A stretch of 64,000 bases of DNA from positions 1,426,001 through 1,490,000 of the forward strand of contig NZ_CP036525.1 in assembly GCF_007741535.1 (NCBI RefSeq), read 5' to 3'. The notes beneath the pieces are model-generated. The model saw only the letters and a list, made by a program, of their open reading frames with translations. It searched no databases and was not told the DNA's origin. The stretch is from Rubripirellula lacrimiformis. GTDB lineage: Bacteria > Planctomycetota > Planctomycetia > Pirellulales > Pirellulaceae. How positions within the stretch are numbered: the first letter of the stretch is position 1; the number at the start of each line of letters is the position of its first letter. Positions 63,284 through 64,000 of the stretch are shown one piece after another. A program made the translations under genes and the position numbers.

Positions 63284-63862
63284 CTACATCCCTAGCATTG
63301 CGTTGACGAACCCTTGGATGGCAGGGTGGGTGGCTTTTTTGACTCGAAGCCGGTCACCGGGCTGCAGGGCGTAGTCAAATTCGGGGCGCACCGAATAGGC
63401 GTCATCGTCCATTTTGCATTCCAGCGGGATGCCCGCGATGGACGTTGCGGAATGGCGGAACAGGGTTGCTTCGATCGTACCGAGCTTCTTTTGAACGCCG
63501 GTTTGCTTCAGCAGGTTGCTGATATAGACACTTCGTCCGTCGGTCGGCAGCGGCAAAACACGCGTCGGCGGCGAATCGCCGGGCACGTGCAACACGATCC
63601 CGCCCTGGGATCTGGCTTGGCGGACCGCGTTGTAGACTTCCTCGGCTTCGGTCGACGGCAGCTGTGGGACGCCTTCCATGCCCGCGTAGCCATCCAATTC
63701 CGATGACGGGTGGGAAAACGGGCTGCTTGGGATGTGAATCGTCGAGCAGCCGGTTGTCAGCATGACCAAGCTAGCCCATGCGACGATGGCCCCGGTTCGG
63801 CCCAGGACAGCCGCCCCAAGGGTGGTGGAAGACTCGTGGCGGCGTGCTAGATGGAATGTCAT
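63284..63862 (-). CDS. Small lipoprotein of unknown function
   Basis: A 192-residue protein with a lipobox VMLTTGC; Cys39 would be lipidated after a long, hydrophilic-then-hydrophobic leader (TGAIVAWASLVMLTTG). The mature part includes RVLPLPTDGRSVYISNLLKQ and YALQPGDRLRVKKATHPAI, which resembles the SLBB-like strands of polysaccharide export proteins without their full pattern. This leaves the function open. No partner gene is in the window on its upstream side before the edge at 64000. Confidence 0.72.
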   Translation of the reverse strand: MTFHLARRHESSTTLGAAVLGRTGAIVAWASLVMLTTGCSTIHIPSSPFSHPSSELDGYAGMEGVPQLPSTEAEEVYNAVRQARSQGGIVLHVPGDSPPTRVLPLPTDGRSVYISNLLKQTGVQKKLGTIEATLFRHSATSIAGIPLECKMDDDAYSVRPEFDYALQPGDRLRVKKATHPAIQGFVNAMLGM

Positions 63863-64000
63863 GGGGAGTGACTGGAGGGTTGAGGTTTCTGGTCCGAATT
63901 CGGCTTCGGCAATTTTGGCAGACTTTGTCGGTGAGGAGGTCTGTTCGGTCGATCGGCAATTTTCAGACTGGCCGTGAATGAAATTCGATCAAACGTCCAA

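Noticed and set aside
1-64000. tRNA, rRNA or transposase genes
   Set aside because: No GTTCRA-type T-arm with a matching acceptor stem was found in the gaps, and no DDE transposase or integrase motifs occur in the reading frames.

Overview
The window looks like chromosomal DNA of a planctomycete, most likely a marine member of the Pirellulaceae. The supporting marks are: a DUF1559 pseudopilin-like protein with an FTLVELLVVIAIIG N-terminus, a DUF1080 protein, an ECF sigma / anti-sigma / hydrolase-like operon, a membrane Ser/Thr kinase, many Ala/Pro-rich single-pass proteins, a membrane pyrophosphatase with a large loop insertion, and high G+C coding DNA with gene-sparse gaps. I found no rRNA, tRNA, insertion sequence, prophage or CRISPR array. 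Exact genus is not something I can read from the sequence.

Layout. 0-9.9 kb: the 3' part of alanine dehydrogenase, then an envelope-glycan region. It holds two methyltransferases and a membrane glycosyltransferase in one translationally coupled minus-strand operon, facing a plus-strand operon of a GT2 transferase, an ArnT-like GT-C transferase and a PAP2 phosphatase, followed by another GT-C protein and a small secreted protein. A hexanucleotide array with an exact 54-bp higher-order duplication separates the convergent operons. 10-20 kb: RNase R, a coupled pair of SPFH/band 7 membrane proteins, and cobalamin-dependent methionine synthase. 20-26 kb: a Pro/Ala-rich membrane protein plus a BY-kinase-like ATPase with a tyrosine-containing repeat, then a minus-strand group with the ArsS/ArsM arsenosugar pair. 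26-30 kb: glycine cleavage T and H proteins and a lipoate ligase-like protein, then an FHA protein. 30-34 kb: ECF sigma factor, zinc-finger anti-sigma factor and a hydrolase-fold protein whose catalytic Ser and His are both replaced. 34-42 kb: a TIM-barrel isomerase, a large unknown membrane protein, and a MoxR-type ATPase with a VWA partner. 42-49 kb: RsgA, FtsH and RecQ on the minus strand.

48.8-50.7 kb is the most striking part of the window. About 17 tandem copies of a unit of roughly 112 bp each carry a perfect 12-bp inverted repeat around an A-free G/T-rich loop, plus a GC palindrome. Open frames run through it on both strands but unit lengths are not multiples of three, so I read it as a non-coding hairpin array in the divergent gap between recQ and a small CPXCG protein gene.

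51-64 kb: a rhomboid protease, a DapA-family aldolase and a K+-dependent type membrane pyrophosphatase on the minus strand; then an unknown small protein, a large Ser/Thr kinase, a monohaem cytochrome c-like protein with a clear intrinsic terminator, a DUF1080 protein, a DUF1559 protein and a lipoprotein.

Gene starts were chosen by ribosome-binding-site position, coupling overlaps and where family similarity begins. Function statements rest on motif recognition without database searches.
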